From Sphingobacterium sp. UBA7855 (GTDB taxonomy: Bacteria; Bacteroidota; Bacteroidia; Sphingobacteriales; Sphingobacteriaceae): a stretch of 64,000 bases of DNA. The notes under the pieces were generated by a model, which worked only from the letters and a program-made list of their open reading frames with translations, searched no databases and was not told the DNA's origin. Within the stretch, counting starts at the first letter, position 1, and each line of letters starts with the position of its first letter. The position numbers were made by a program, and so were the translations under genes. Below are positions 9,236 through 17,083 of this stretch, piece by piece. The DNA lies in contig DLST01000012.1 of the NCBI GenBank assembly GCA_002500745.1, forward strand, positions 266,521 through 330,520, in the 5' to 3' direction.

Positions 9236-9853
9236 ATGAATACTATATCTTCAATTGTATCTAAAGTGCCCTTTGCCCTTTTGTTGGCTGGATCGATTGC
9301 ATCATGTAATCAAGGTACAAAAACAGCAAGCGAGCCTGCAAAAAATGATTCCAATACCGTAAAAAAGGAAAATCGGGGAAGTAATAAAGATAAAATTGTC
9401 TATTTAAACTCCGATTCTCTTTCAGAAAAATATCAATATTTTAAGGATATTAAATCAAAGCTTGAAAATAAAGTAAAGAAAGCACAAACGGACCTGCAAT
9501 CCAAAAGTACGGCCTTCCAACGTGAAGTTGCCGAATACCAAAAAAATGCAGCAACAATGTCGGCTGCTGATCGACAAGCTACCGAACAAAAATTAGCACG
9601 AAAACAAGATGAGCTTGCACGCTTGGACCAGACAGCGTCTTCCTCGATAGCAAAAGACGAATCTGAAGAATTCAACAATGTTTATAACAAAATAACTGAA
9701 TTCCTAAAAAAACATGCGGCTGAAAATGGATATAAGTTAGTGTTGACCTATTCAAAAACCAATCCTACAGTCTTATATGCTGATCCTTCTTTGGAGATCA
9801 CCAATGAAGTAATCAAACAATTAAACGAAGAATATAAATCGTCTAAAAAATAG
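9236..9853 (+). CDS. Skp/OmpH-family lipoprotein (periplasmic chaperone-like)
   Basis: A 205-residue exported protein. The N-terminus is a lipoprotein signal with lipobox IASC, placing the lipidated Cys near residue 24. After a charged linker comes an OmpH/Skp-like region starting KIVYLNSDSLSEKYQYF, then a long coiled coil (about 65-150) rich in Lys, Gln, Glu and Ala, and a closing strand region with YKLVLTYS. Skp-family proteins hold unfolded outer-membrane proteins in the periplasm; lipidated versions are common in Bacteroidota. The start is the ATG at 9236; an upstream TTG at 9218 would add residues before a normal signal peptide. It is divergent from gyrB and has its own terminator. Confidence 0.82.
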   Translation: MNTISSIVSKVPFALLLAGSIASCNQGTKTASEPAKNDSNTVKKENRGSNKDKIVYLNSDSLSEKYQYFKDIKSKLENKVKKAQTDLQSKSTAFQREVAEYQKNAATMSAADRQATEQKLARKQDELARLDQTASSSIAKDESEEFNNVYNKITEFLKKHAAENGYKLVLTYSKTNPTVLYADPSLEITNEVIKQLNEEYKSSKK

Positions 9854-9872
9854 AAGATTACAATAATCTAGG

Positions 9873-9903
9873 AAGCCATCAACTGAGTTGATGGCTTTTT
9901 TTA
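9873..9903 (+). terminator. Intrinsic terminator after the Skp/OmpH-like gene
   Basis: AAGCCATCAA pairs with TTGATGGCTT around a CTGAG loop and is followed by a run of T (about 9896-9902). It begins 20 nt after the stop codon. Confidence 0.88.
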
Positions 9904-9939
9904 TTTTCTTTCTTATCTTGTCCTTACAAAATTAGATTT

Positions 9940-10845
9940 ATGGTCAGAACGATTGTTGAAAAGGAAATCGCAAACTACGAATGGATAGATATAGCTGAGC
10001 CAACCTCAGAAGACTTCAATTTTATTAAACAGCGTTTTAATTTAAATGAAGCTTCGATCAAGGACTCTAAAGAGCCAGAACATCTGCCTAAAATTGAAGA
10101 ATTTGACAATTATACCTTTGTTATACTCCGCGTCATGTCAGACAATTTCAAAGAGAATTCAGACAGTATCGGAGAAATCACCGACCGCCTTACCATCTTC
10201 TACGGAAGTGATTTTGTAATTACTGTACACAAACGTCGCATCGAATTTCTAGAAAAGCTCAAGAATATTGAATTCACATCTATCAAAACAAAAAACAGCC
10301 GTAAACTGGCTGTTTTTATCACGACTGCGGCGGTATTTACTTTTAGCCAAACCTTGGAGCAACTTTCAACACGCATCGATGCATACGAAGAATTGATATT
10401 CCTGAAACGCATGCGACAACAGCCAGTATTGAAAAATCTCTATTTTATCAAAAGACAAATTGATGTTGCACGTAAAGTGATCTTTCTCTACAAAGAGGTT
10501 GTTGAGCATTTTCATTCATCTTCAAAAAAAGATGTATACACACGGGATCTTAAAGATCTACAGGTTCGAACAGCGACATTATATGAAAACTTATCTGAAA
10601 ATGTAGCTCAGCTACTGAATGTATACTTCAATATCTCGTCCAATCACACCAACGAAATCATGCGCATCCTCACAATTTTCTCCGTATTTTTTATGCCAAT
10701 TACATTTGTTGCAGGAATTTATGGTATGAATTTTAAAAACATGCCCGAACTCGAATGGTACTACGGATATCCGATTGCCATAGCGATCATGATCGCCATA
10801 TCTCTTGCGATCTATCTCTGGTTCAAAAGAAAAGGTTGGTTATGA
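9940..10845 (+). CDS. corA: CorA-family magnesium/cobalt transporter
   Basis: A 301-residue divalent-cation channel of the CorA family. The first about 235 residues form the cytoplasmic domain with the long stalk helix; two C-terminal membrane helices follow (about 240-260 and 275-295). The GMN signature (262-264, in YGMNF) lies at the end of the first helix, which is diagnostic of the Mg2+ selectivity filter. Length is close to E. coli CorA. Its 3' end overlaps the 3' end of the convergent tsaB gene by 6 nt, and a hairpin in that overlap probably ends both transcripts. Mg2+ as the main substrate is inferred from the family. Confidence 0.92.
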   Translation: MVRTIVEKEIANYEWIDIAEPTSEDFNFIKQRFNLNEASIKDSKEPEHLPKIEEFDNYTFVILRVMSDNFKENSDSIGEITDRLTIFYGSDFVITVHKRRIEFLEKLKNIEFTSIKTKNSRKLAVFITTAAVFTFSQTLEQLSTRIDAYEELIFLKRMRQQPVLKNLYFIKRQIDVARKVIFLYKEVVEHFHSSSKKDVYTRDLKDLQVRTATLYENLSENVAQLLNVYFNISSNHTNEIMRILTIFSVFFMPITFVAGIYGMNFKNMPELEWYYGYPIAIAIMIAISLAIYLWFKRKGWL

Positions 10846-10862
10846 TAAGCCAACCTTTTTCT
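10830..10862. terminator. Bidirectional terminator inside the corA/tsaB 3' overlap
   Basis: AAAAGGTTGG (10830-10839) pairs with CCAACCTTTT (10850-10859) around a loop holding both stop codons. T-rich tracts follow on both strands (CTTTTTC on plus, CTTTTCTTTT on minus). Confidence 0.7.
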
Positions 10863-11547
10863 TTGCAGTAGTCACTACAAAATCTTTAAGATAGAATGGC
10901 TCAAAATAAGCAACATCCTCAAATAGCTTCCGCTCAAATTTTTCAAATGCCAATGGTGATAAAAAAGCCGCAGAATCTTTGAAACCACTTAAAATATTTA
11001 CTCGCTCCGTTGAACTGAACAAAGTTTCAAATTTATCGGCTCCCGCACCAAACAATTGGACACGATCGTAGTCTAACAACAATCCATTGAAATAATCTAT
11101 ATCGATAATCTCCGCTGAGGTTGCTCTTACTAACGTAGCATCATGATCGTAAACAGCTGTATAGACTTCCATACGACGTGCATCGAGCATCGGAAGATAA
11201 GCCTCACCTACTGTTAGACCAAATTGACTTCTATACCCTACAAATAAAGCTTCCAATGTATTAATAGCAATTAACGGAATATCTAAGGCATAGCAGAGAC
11301 CTTTGGCGGTAGACACTCCTATACGAAGTCCAGTATAAGAGCCCGGTCCCATACTCACCGCAACCGCATTCAAATCCTGCATATTTCGACCGGTTTGTTT
11401 GAGAATTTCCTCGATCAAAATAGTTAGTTTGGCTGCATGTGCATTCGGTTCATCGAGATTGATAACATGTAATGTTTGACCATTTTCACTCAGGGCAACC
11501 GAACATACAGTCGTTGATGTATCTATCTGTAAAATTAAATTATTCAT
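10840..11547 (-). CDS. tsaB: tRNA threonylcarbamoyladenosine biosynthesis protein TsaB
   Basis: A 235-residue ASKHA-fold protein that dimerises with TsaD and helps make the t6A37 modification on ANN-decoding tRNAs. The N-terminus has IDTSTTVCSVAL and about residue 70 the conserved GPGSYTGLRIG; as in other TsaB proteins the metal-binding histidines of TsaD are absent. The start is the ATG at 11547; the frame continues to a TTG at 11565 overlapping yidD by 4 nt, which is a possible coupled start but less likely. It is last in the rpmH-rnpA-yidD-tsaB cluster. Its partner TsaD is encoded at 37307-38308. Confidence 0.93.
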   Translation of the reverse strand: MNNLILQIDTSTTVCSVALSENGQTLHVINLDEPNAHAAKLTILIEEILKQTGRNMQDLNAVAVSMGPGSYTGLRIGVSTAKGLCYALDIPLIAINTLEALFVGYRSQFGLTVGEAYLPMLDARRMEVYTAVYDHDATLVRATSAEIIDIDYFNGLLLDYDRVQLFGAGADKFETLFSSTERVNILSGFKDSAAFLSPLAFEKFERKLFEDVAYFEPFYLKDFVVTTAKKKVGLS

Positions 11548-11561
11548 CGTCTTTATAGAAA

Positions 11562-11816
11562 TCAAGGTACAGGATCATGCCCGTGACCACCCCAGGGGTT
11601 GCAACGTGCTATTCGTTTCAAAGCCATCCAACCACCTTTAAAAGGACCGTATTTTATAATAGCTTCCTTACCGTACTGAGAACAGGTAGGCGTATATCGA
11701 CAACTGGCGCCTAAAAATGGCGAAATGAAAACTTGATAGAAACGAATAATAATTAAGAAAATAAAACTAAACAAGGGGCTAATCCCCTTTTTCCAAATAA
11801 GCTTCAGCACATTCAT
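11562..11816 (-). CDS. yidD: Membrane protein insertion efficiency factor YidD
   Basis: An 84-residue protein of the YidD family (DUF37), thought to assist YidC-dependent insertion of membrane proteins. A hydrophobic N-terminal segment (about 14-32) is followed by the family motif [15 protein letters not shown] and by [17 protein letters not shown], with the conserved Cys residues. The ATG at 11816 lies inside rnpA, giving a 38-nt overlap in a different frame; no later start codon would keep the family's N-terminus. Position directly after rnpA is the usual one in bacteria. Confidence 0.93.
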   Translation of the reverse strand: MNVLKLIWKKGISPLFSFIFLIIIRFYQVFISPFLGASCRYTPTCSQYGKEAIIKYGPFKGGWMALKRIARCNPWGGHGHDPVP

Positions 11817-12195
11817 CCTGCAATTTTTTCAGCATTTTATTCATTGCGATACGAAACACATCATATGCTAAGATCTGCTTGCCCACATATTGAATAGCTA
11901 AATACAAAGTTACATTATGTTTCAACAAAAATGGAATCAAATCATTCGATTTTTGCAAACGGTAACTTTCACGCATCATCCGCTTAATTGAATTGCGATC
12001 AATTGCTCTTTTAAACCTACGTTTGGATACAGAAATTATTGACTGACAAGAAGGGTAATGGTCAGCTATATTGTTTTTCTCAAAAATAAAAACAATTTTA
12101 AAGGGATACAAAACAAAAGAAGAACCGCTTTTAAAAAGCGCATCAATACGTCTTTTTGCACATAACCGTTCTTCTTTTGTAAATGTATTTTTCAT
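11779..12195 (-). CDS. rnpA: Ribonuclease P protein component
   Basis: A 138-residue basic protein that binds the RNase P RNA and helps process the 5' ends of tRNAs. The start [11 protein letters not shown] resembles the Bacteroidota form, and the signature [18 protein letters not shown] (the RNR motif, about residues 70-87) is present. The gene lies between rpmH upstream and yidD downstream, the classical arrangement, and overlaps yidD by 38 nt. It is slightly longer than E. coli RnpA (119 residues), with extra residues at the C-terminus. Confidence 0.93.
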   Translation of the reverse strand: MKNTFTKEERLCAKRRIDALFKSGSSFVLYPFKIVFIFEKNNIADHYPSCQSIISVSKRRFKRAIDRNSIKRMMRESYRLQKSNDLIPFLLKHNVTLYLAIQYVGKQILAYDVFRIAMNKMLKKLQDECAEAYLEKGD

Positions 12196-12256
12196 ACGAT
12201 GACTTAATCTTATTTAGAAAAAGCTCTTATAAGTGGCCACCGATCTTTGTCAAAGA

Positions 12257-12415
12257 TTAACCTTTGTGACGGTATTCGTCAGACACTGTAAGACGTTTTC
12301 TACCTTTGGCTCTACGTGAAGCTAATACTCTTCTACCGTTTGCAGAGCTCATACGCTCTCTAAAACCGTGTTTGTTTCTTCTTTTTCTTTGCGATGGCTG
12401 AAATGTTCTTTTCAT
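12257..12415 (-). CDS. rpmH: 50S ribosomal protein L34
   Basis: A 52-residue, strongly basic protein read directly from the minus strand: it begins [18 protein letters not shown], continues with [19 protein letters not shown], and ends YRHKG before TAA. This is the full L34 family pattern with the Bacteroidota C-terminal extension. It lies 61 nt upstream of rnpA, as in most bacteria, and is preceded by a strong Bacteroidota-type promoter. Confidence 0.97.
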   Translation of the reverse strand: MKRTFQPSQRKRRNKHGFRERMSSANGRRVLASRRAKGRKRLTVSDEYRHKG

Positions 12416-12474
12416 GACGCTATTATGCTAATTTGTTCTTACTTCAATTAATACAAAACTCCCCAAGAGGAATG

Positions 12475-12506
12475 CAAAAGTAAAGTTTATTTTAGACAAA
12501 AACAAA
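12475..12506 (-). promoter_or_regulatory. Promoter of the rpmH-rnpA-yidD-tsaB cluster
   Basis: On the minus strand: TTTG (12506-12503), a 20-nt spacer, and TACTTTTG (12482-12475), an exact TAnnTTTG match. It lies 60 nt before the rpmH ATG. Confidence 0.62.
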
Positions 12507-12589
12507 CAATATTCAGAACATTTAAAGTTAATATGTAGTCAGCAGGCTAAACTATTCAGCTACAGGGGAAAAAAACACCTTTCAATGTT

Positions 12590-12628
12590 CAAAAAATAAA
12601 AACAACAGCACGATCCGAGCGCGCTGCT
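12590..12628 (-). terminator. Intrinsic terminator of mscL
   Basis: On the minus strand AGCAGCGCG pairs with CGTGCTGTT (9 bp with three G-T pairs) around a 7-nt loop and is followed by a T-rich tract with five- and six-T runs. It starts 28 nt after the mscL stop. Confidence 0.65.
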
Positions 12629-12655
12629 TTTTAAGAATATAACCCGTCAGTGAAA

Positions 12656-13063
12656 CTATTTATTTTTTAAAATATCTCTGATTTCTGTCAACAGTGTTTC
12701 TTCCTTACTTGGAGCTGCCGGTGCAGCAGGCTTTGCTTCTTCCTTACGTTTCAATGCATTTAAAGCCTTGATAACACAAAAAATACAGAATGCGACTATT
12801 AAAAATTGAATAACTACGTTGATAAAATTTCCGTAATTAATGGATACCTCTGCTTGTTTTGTAGCCTCATCAGCGGCCTTCAAAATCAATTTTTTGGATG
12901 AAAAATCAACACCACCAGTTAAATACCCTATCGGTGGCATGATGATATCGTCGACCAATGAGGTAACGATCTTACCAAAAGCTCCACCTATGATAACACC
13001 GACAGCCAAATCGACTACACTGCCGCGCATTGCAAACTCTTTAAACTCTTTTAGAAATCCCAT
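12656..13063 (-). CDS. mscL: Large-conductance mechanosensitive channel MscL
   Basis: A 135-residue inner-membrane channel that opens under high membrane tension to release solutes during osmotic downshock. The N-terminus [21 protein letters not shown] holds the amphipathic S1 helix and the first membrane helix with the pore constriction [15 protein letters not shown] periplasmic loop (about 50-75) and the second membrane helix (about 80-103) follow, then a charged cytoplasmic helix with an Ala/Pro-rich linker. Length matches the family (about 136). Monocistronic. Confidence 0.97.
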   Translation of the reverse strand: MGFLKEFKEFAMRGSVVDLAVGVIIGGAFGKIVTSLVDDIIMPPIGYLTGGVDFSSKKLILKAADEATKQAEVSINYGNFINVVIQFLIVAFCIFCVIKALNALKRKEEAKPAAPAAPSKEETLLTEIRDILKNK

Positions 13064-13092
13064 ATTTAATTTTTTTAGTGTATTAATATTAA

Positions 13093-13100
13093 CAAAACTA
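13093..13100 (-). promoter_or_regulatory. Candidate -7 element for mscL
   Basis: TAGTTTTG on the minus strand, 30 nt before the mscL ATG, fits TAnnTTTG. No TTG is seen at the usual spacing, so support is limited to the -7 half. Confidence 0.35.
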
Positions 13101-13242
13101 GTAATTGTGACATAAATCTAATTAAAATATGCTAATTTTTTATCGTTAAACTAACATTAACCTGTATTAATTAAGTTTACATCCATTTTTCATAAAAATG
13201 CGCCCAATTTACCGCTACCCAATTTTTATTAACTTAATTTCT

Positions 13243-13250
13243 TATATTTG
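13243..13250 (+). promoter_or_regulatory. Candidate -7 element for the response regulator gene
   Basis: TATATTTG fits TAnnTTTG and lies about 90 nt before the ATG at 13342, implying a leader of roughly 85 nt. The -33 half is not evident. Confidence 0.4.
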
Positions 13251-13341
13251 CACGTTAACTAGTAAAATATCAAGATATACTGATTATTGTTAGTACGTTA
13301 TTTCATACGGTAATTAAAGCCCAGCATCAGAAAGCAAATCT

Positions 13342-13983
13342 ATGAAAAAGATTCTTATAGCAGACGACCACGGCATTGTACGGTTAGGAGCCTCCGTTAT
13401 TATTAAAGAAACTCTTCAGAAAGCAGAAATATTCCAAGCTGAAACCTTTGACGAGGTTCTCGACAAGATAAAGGTAGAAGATTTCGACCTACTATTGCTG
13501 GATATTAATATGCCTGGAGGAAATAATATACGCGTTGTTGAGGAAATCCTTCAAATTCGTCCAAGCATCAAGATTTTAATTTTTTCATCTTATGACGAAT
13601 CGCTATATGCCTTACGCTATATTGAAGCTGGGGCAGTAGGCTATCTCAATAAAACAACAGCTATGGCTGAACTTTCGAATGCTATTTTGGCTATTCAGGA
13701 TAGAGGAAAGTATATGTCGAGCAACGTACAGGATTTATATATTCAGAAATTGACACAAAGTAAATCTGAGCTGACGAAATTAAACCCTTTGGCACGTTTG
13801 TCAAATAGAGAGGTGGATGTCGCTAAGCAATTGATCAAAGGACTTGGCATCATTGAAGTATCTGGCTTATTGGAGTTAAGCCCATCAACCGTAAGCACGT
13901 ATAAAAGCAGAATATTCGAAAAACTTAATGTCTCTAATATCCCTGAACTGATCGAACTTTTTAGAATACACTCCAACAATTAG
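13342..13983 (+). CDS. LuxR/NarL-type response regulator
   Basis: A 213-residue two-component response regulator. The receiver domain (1-120) has the acidic pocket DD at 9-10, the phospho-acceptor Asp54 in LLLLDINMP, and Lys104 in GYLNKTT. A LuxR-type helix-turn-helix (about 151-208) begins LSNREVDVAKQLIKG and contains the recognition helix SPSTVSTYKSRIFEKL. No histidine kinase gene is adjacent, so its partner and target genes cannot be told from this window. It is monocistronic, with a candidate promoter upstream and a strong terminator that overlaps its stop codon. Confidence 0.92.
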   Translation: MKKILIADDHGIVRLGASVIIKETLQKAEIFQAETFDEVLDKIKVEDFDLLLLDINMPGGNNIRVVEEILQIRPSIKILIFSSYDESLYALRYIEAGAVGYLNKTTAMAELSNAILAIQDRGKYMSSNVQDLYIQKLTQSKSELTKLNPLARLSNREVDVAKQLIKGLGIIEVSGLLELSPSTVSTYKSRIFEKLNVSNIPELIELFRIHSNN

Positions 13984-14006
13984 TGATGTTGTTGGAGTGC
14001 TTTTTT
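13969..14006 (+). terminator. Intrinsic terminator of the response regulator gene
   Basis: CACTCCAACAA (13969-13979) pairs perfectly with TTGTTGGAGTG (13989-13999) and is followed by six T residues. The upstream arm is inside the coding sequence and the stop codon lies in the loop. Confidence 0.88.
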
Positions 14007-14012
14007 AGCATA

Positions 14013-15155
14013 TTAGCTCAATTTGTCCATCGTAACAACCGGAATATCCCTTACATTTAAATCTTTTAAAGGCTCACATTTCTTGTAAGAATATCCCACT
14101 TCTGCTTCTAAATCCCACAACATCGGTGCTAAAAAATTGAGGCAGGTAGTGAATCCTTGAACCGTAGCTGAGAAATCACCCGTATCTTTCGAATTCTTAG
14201 CTTCATTTTCTATCTCAAACGGACCACTGAAACCACGTTCTTGCAATAGGTCGACAAATCCTCGCCAATCCATACTGTCAGAACCGCCAAAGCCAGGCAA
14301 CATCGCTTCGTAATGATGTCTATCCCAATCATGCCCTGGAATACTTACATTGGCTTTTTTAGCCAATTCCATATCCACATGTTGCATTGGATACATACCG
14401 CCCCAATCAATACGTGCGGCTGTCTGTAAATTACGTGTGGTCTTCACATGTATACGCTGCAGACGTGCAATATCCGTATTACGGATTACCTCAATTGGAT
14501 TTGTGTTTTGCCACACATCATGTGAAGGATCATAGATCTCGCCATGAGCCTTACTTGGTATCATCGCATACATTAATTTTCGTGCGGCCAACACAGCTGG
14601 CAGATTATTGTAGGTTGAGCTATAACGTGATGATCGCCATCCCTCCATGGGGCAATTCTCATAAAGAATGGTTACGCCCAAACTTTCTGCATAGTCAATA
14701 ATGGGATCAAATACGCGTTTGTATTCTTCGAGATTTTTTTGAAATCCATCAATTTGATTGCCCAGTTCGTGGTTATAGCCTACAAATGTTCCTACCTTGA
14801 CGTTATTTTCATCGCCACCAAGCAAATGTGCAATACGGATCAATTTCAGTAAATGATTTTGATTCTTCACGCGTTGTTCAGGGTCGCCTCCAATCATATT
14901 TTCAAAAGCACCAAGCGAAAGTTTTAAGTCAGCTTGATTGAACAGATCGATAATTTCCCTCGCTTTTGCGGGAGTAAAATCTTCATAATCCAAGTGAGTC
15001 GCTGTATGGTCTTCGCGGGTACCATCTTTTCTAAAGACACAAAGGTCTATACCACCGGCTCCTATTCTCTTGGTTGTTTGAATCAACTCCGGTAAGGATA
15101 ATTTATCAAATGCAGAACTCATCACCCATACAGGGTTATTTAATTTTGTCGTCAT
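14013..15155 (-). CDS. Sugar phosphate isomerase/epimerase-like TIM-barrel protein
   Basis: A 380-residue protein of the AP-endonuclease-2/xylose-isomerase-like TIM-barrel superfamily, used for sugar and inositol isomerases/epimerases. Features seen: an N-terminal strand with GAGGIDLCVF, a central strand VTILYENCPMEGW with the usual metal-ligand Glu, EIYDPSHDVWQ, HVKTT, and a C-terminal PFEIENEA with a second metal-ligand Glu. No signal peptide, so cytosolic. It stands alone between ftsZ and the response regulator gene, so the context does not reveal a substrate; the pattern is closest to IolE/IolI-like proteins, but no specific reaction is assigned. Confidence 0.78.
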   Translation of the reverse strand: MTTKLNNPVWVMSSAFDKLSLPELIQTTKRIGAGGIDLCVFRKDGTREDHTATHLDYEDFTPAKAREIIDLFNQADLKLSLGAFENMIGGDPEQRVKNQNHLLKLIRIAHLLGGDENNVKVGTFVGYNHELGNQIDGFQKNLEEYKRVFDPIIDYAESLGVTILYENCPMEGWRSSRYSSTYNNLPAVLAARKLMYAMIPSKAHGEIYDPSHDVWQNTNPIEVIRNTDIARLQRIHVKTTRNLQTAARIDWGGMYPMQHVDMELAKKANVSIPGHDWDRHHYEAMLPGFGGSDSMDWRGFVDLLQERGFSGPFEIENEAKNSKDTGDFSATVQGFTTCLNFLAPMLWDLEAEVGYSYKKCEPLKDLNVRDIPVVTMDKLS

Positions 15156-15190
15156 AGCTTATATAGTTGTCTTTCGATATTTAAAGATAC

Positions 15191-15218
15191 TAAAAAAGCC
15201 GTCTTTTTGGACGGCTTT
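15191..15218 (-). terminator. Intrinsic terminator at the end of the dcw cluster (after ftsZ)
   Basis: AAAGCCGTC (15195-15203) pairs with GACGGCTTT (15210-15218); on the minus strand a run of six T follows. It lies 22 nt beyond the ftsZ stop. Confidence 0.87.
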
Positions 15219-15240
15219 GTATTATTTAATAGCGAATCAA

Positions 15241-16941
15241 TTAATCTACATTATCATGTAGAAAAGAATTATTCGGTCGAATTTCGGTATTTCCATCTTC
15301 AAAAGAAAGTGTGAAACGAGACACCTGAGACTGTGAAGAATGCGGCGTGTCTTCCAATGACATTTGCTTTCTTTTATAAGCAGGCTCATTTTCTAACTCG
15401 TGAAGACCATTAGAAGATTTTAGCTTCATACTTAACTCCTTTAAACGTAGAATTCGCTCTTTAGTGCGCACCAATTGATCTTCAAATGAAACCTGTTCTT
15501 CTTCAACCTGAGGAACTTCGACCTGTTCATTTGTCGTACTTGATGAAAATGTCGGCTTCTCCTCATATGCTGACGCTGAAGGGGTAGTATACGAATCAAA
15601 AACTGTTGGCATCTGGAATTGAAAGACAGATGGTGAAGTTTTCAATTGAAAGTCAGTATCTCCAAATGGCGTTTCTTCTTCATAATCATTATCAAATCCT
15701 AAGTCATGACGTATAACCTGTGGTTCTTCTACAGCAACATGCTGTTGTTGTACGGCATTTCTTGGTGAAGTGAACAAATCAGATTGCAAATTATTTGGAG
15801 TTGGCGTATTTGAAGAAGGAACTGGTGTATCCACACGTTGAACCGGAGTCACGAAACTATTCGTAGCTGGAACTTCTTTTGGTGCTACCTGAGAAACAGG
15901 TTTAATAAAGGAATTAGCCGGTTCAGCAGTTAAGGGCATGGACACCTTTGTATTTTCACGTTCTTTATCGCGCTCTTCAGATGTCTGAAAACCAGTAGCA
16001 ATAATTGTTACCGACAACTCATCCTCAAAGTTCTCATCAATACAGTTACCCCAAATTAAATCAGCTGACAAACCAGCTTTTTCCTGAATATAATCAGTAA
16101 TGATTGCAACCTCATCCATAGTTACCTCTTTTGTCCCAGAAGTAATATTCAACAAAATATAGCGAGCTCCCTCAATTTCATTATCTTTCAACAGCGGTGA
16201 GGCCAAAGCACCCTCAACAGCGCGCAATGCTCGGTCTTCACCTTCAGCAACAGCATTTCCCATAATGGCAACGCCACTATCATTCATTACCGTGCGTACA
16301 TCCTTAAAATCCACGTTTACATAACCGGGGATTGTGATAATTTCGGCAATACCTTTTGCTGCTGTTGTTAAAATATCGTCCGCTTTCGCGAAAGCCGCAG
16401 TCATCGTTAAATTACCAAAAATTTCGCGAAGGCGATCATTCGAGATGACCAAATAAGAGTCTACATATTTACGTAACTCAGACAACCCTTCTTCAGCTTG
16501 TGAACGACGACGTTTGCCTTCAAATGTAAATGGTGTAGTGACAATAGCAACAGTTAAAATACCCAACTCTTTAGCTGCCTTGGCCAACACAGGACTAGCG
16601 CCTGTACCGGTACCACCGCCCATACCAGCTGTTATAAATAGCATCTTTGTATTGGTACCAAGCATACGCTTGATATCCTCAATACTTTCGATCGCCGAAT
16701 TTTCTCCAACATCAGGATCCGCACCAGCTCCCATACCTTCGGTTAGACTTATTCCCAATTGAACTTTATTAGGAATCGGGCTCAATTCTAATGCCTGTGC
16801 ATCAGTATTACACACGATAAAATCTACCCCACTAATTCCTTGTTTATACATGTGGTTTACGGCATTACCGCCACCGCCACCAACCCCAATAACCTTGATT
16901 ATTGAAGATTGTTCTTTTAACATTTCAAACTGTATTGACAT
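15241..16941 (-). CDS. ftsZ: Cell division protein FtsZ
   Basis: A 566-residue tubulin-like GTPase that forms the division ring. The GTP-binding Rossmann domain has GGGGGNAVNHM (from about 21), the tubulin signature GGGTGTG (108-114) and NDRL; the C-terminal core domain ends near residue 320. A long, acidic, Pro/Ser/Thr/Gln-rich linker (about 325-540) follows, then the conserved tail ending NNSFLHDNVD, the Bacteroidota form of the peptide that binds FtsA. It is much longer than E. coli FtsZ (383) because of the linker. It is last in the dcw cluster, 140 nt after ftsA; that gap holds three copies of a 12-mer and suggests separate control. Confidence 0.97.
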   Translation of the reverse strand: MSIQFEMLKEQSSIIKVIGVGGGGGNAVNHMYKQGISGVDFIVCNTDAQALELSPIPNKVQLGISLTEGMGAGADPDVGENSAIESIEDIKRMLGTNTKMLFITAGMGGGTGTGASPVLAKAAKELGILTVAIVTTPFTFEGKRRRSQAEEGLSELRKYVDSYLVISNDRLREIFGNLTMTAAFAKADDILTTAAKGIAEIITIPGYVNVDFKDVRTVMNDSGVAIMGNAVAEGEDRALRAVEGALASPLLKDNEIEGARYILLNITSGTKEVTMDEVAIITDYIQEKAGLSADLIWGNCIDENFEDELSVTIIATGFQTSEERDKERENTKVSMPLTAEPANSFIKPVSQVAPKEVPATNSFVTPVQRVDTPVPSSNTPTPNNLQSDLFTSPRNAVQQQHVAVEEPQVIRHDLGFDNDYEEETPFGDTDFQLKTSPSVFQFQMPTVFDSYTTPSASAYEEKPTFSSSTTNEQVEVPQVEEEQVSFEDQLVRTKERILRLKELSMKLKSSNGLHELENEPAYKRKQMSLEDTPHSSQSQVSRFTLSFEDGNTEIRPNNSFLHDNVD

Positions 16942-17030
16942 AACTTATCCCTATTTAACTTACAATGAAGATGATATCAAAATGAACCAAACCCACTATA
17001 CGTAATGTAATAATAATATAATTTCAACAA

Positions 17031-17083
17031 AAGTTTTCCACATTTGTTAAATTGTGGAAAACTTCGACTTTTGTGGAAAACTT
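17031..17083. promoter_or_regulatory. Three copies of the 12-mer AAGTTTTCCACA between ftsA and ftsZ
   Basis: Copies at 17031-17042 (plus), 17053-17064 (minus) and 17072-17083 (minus). The first two form a perfect 12-bp inverted repeat with a 10-nt spacer; the last two are direct repeats 19 bp apart, the final one overlapping the ftsA stop codon. The core TTTTCCACA is one base from the E. coli DnaA box TTATCCACA and equals the DnaA box described in cyanobacteria. A fourth copy lies in front of mraZ (31122-31133). Binding by DnaA is inference. Confidence 0.6.
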
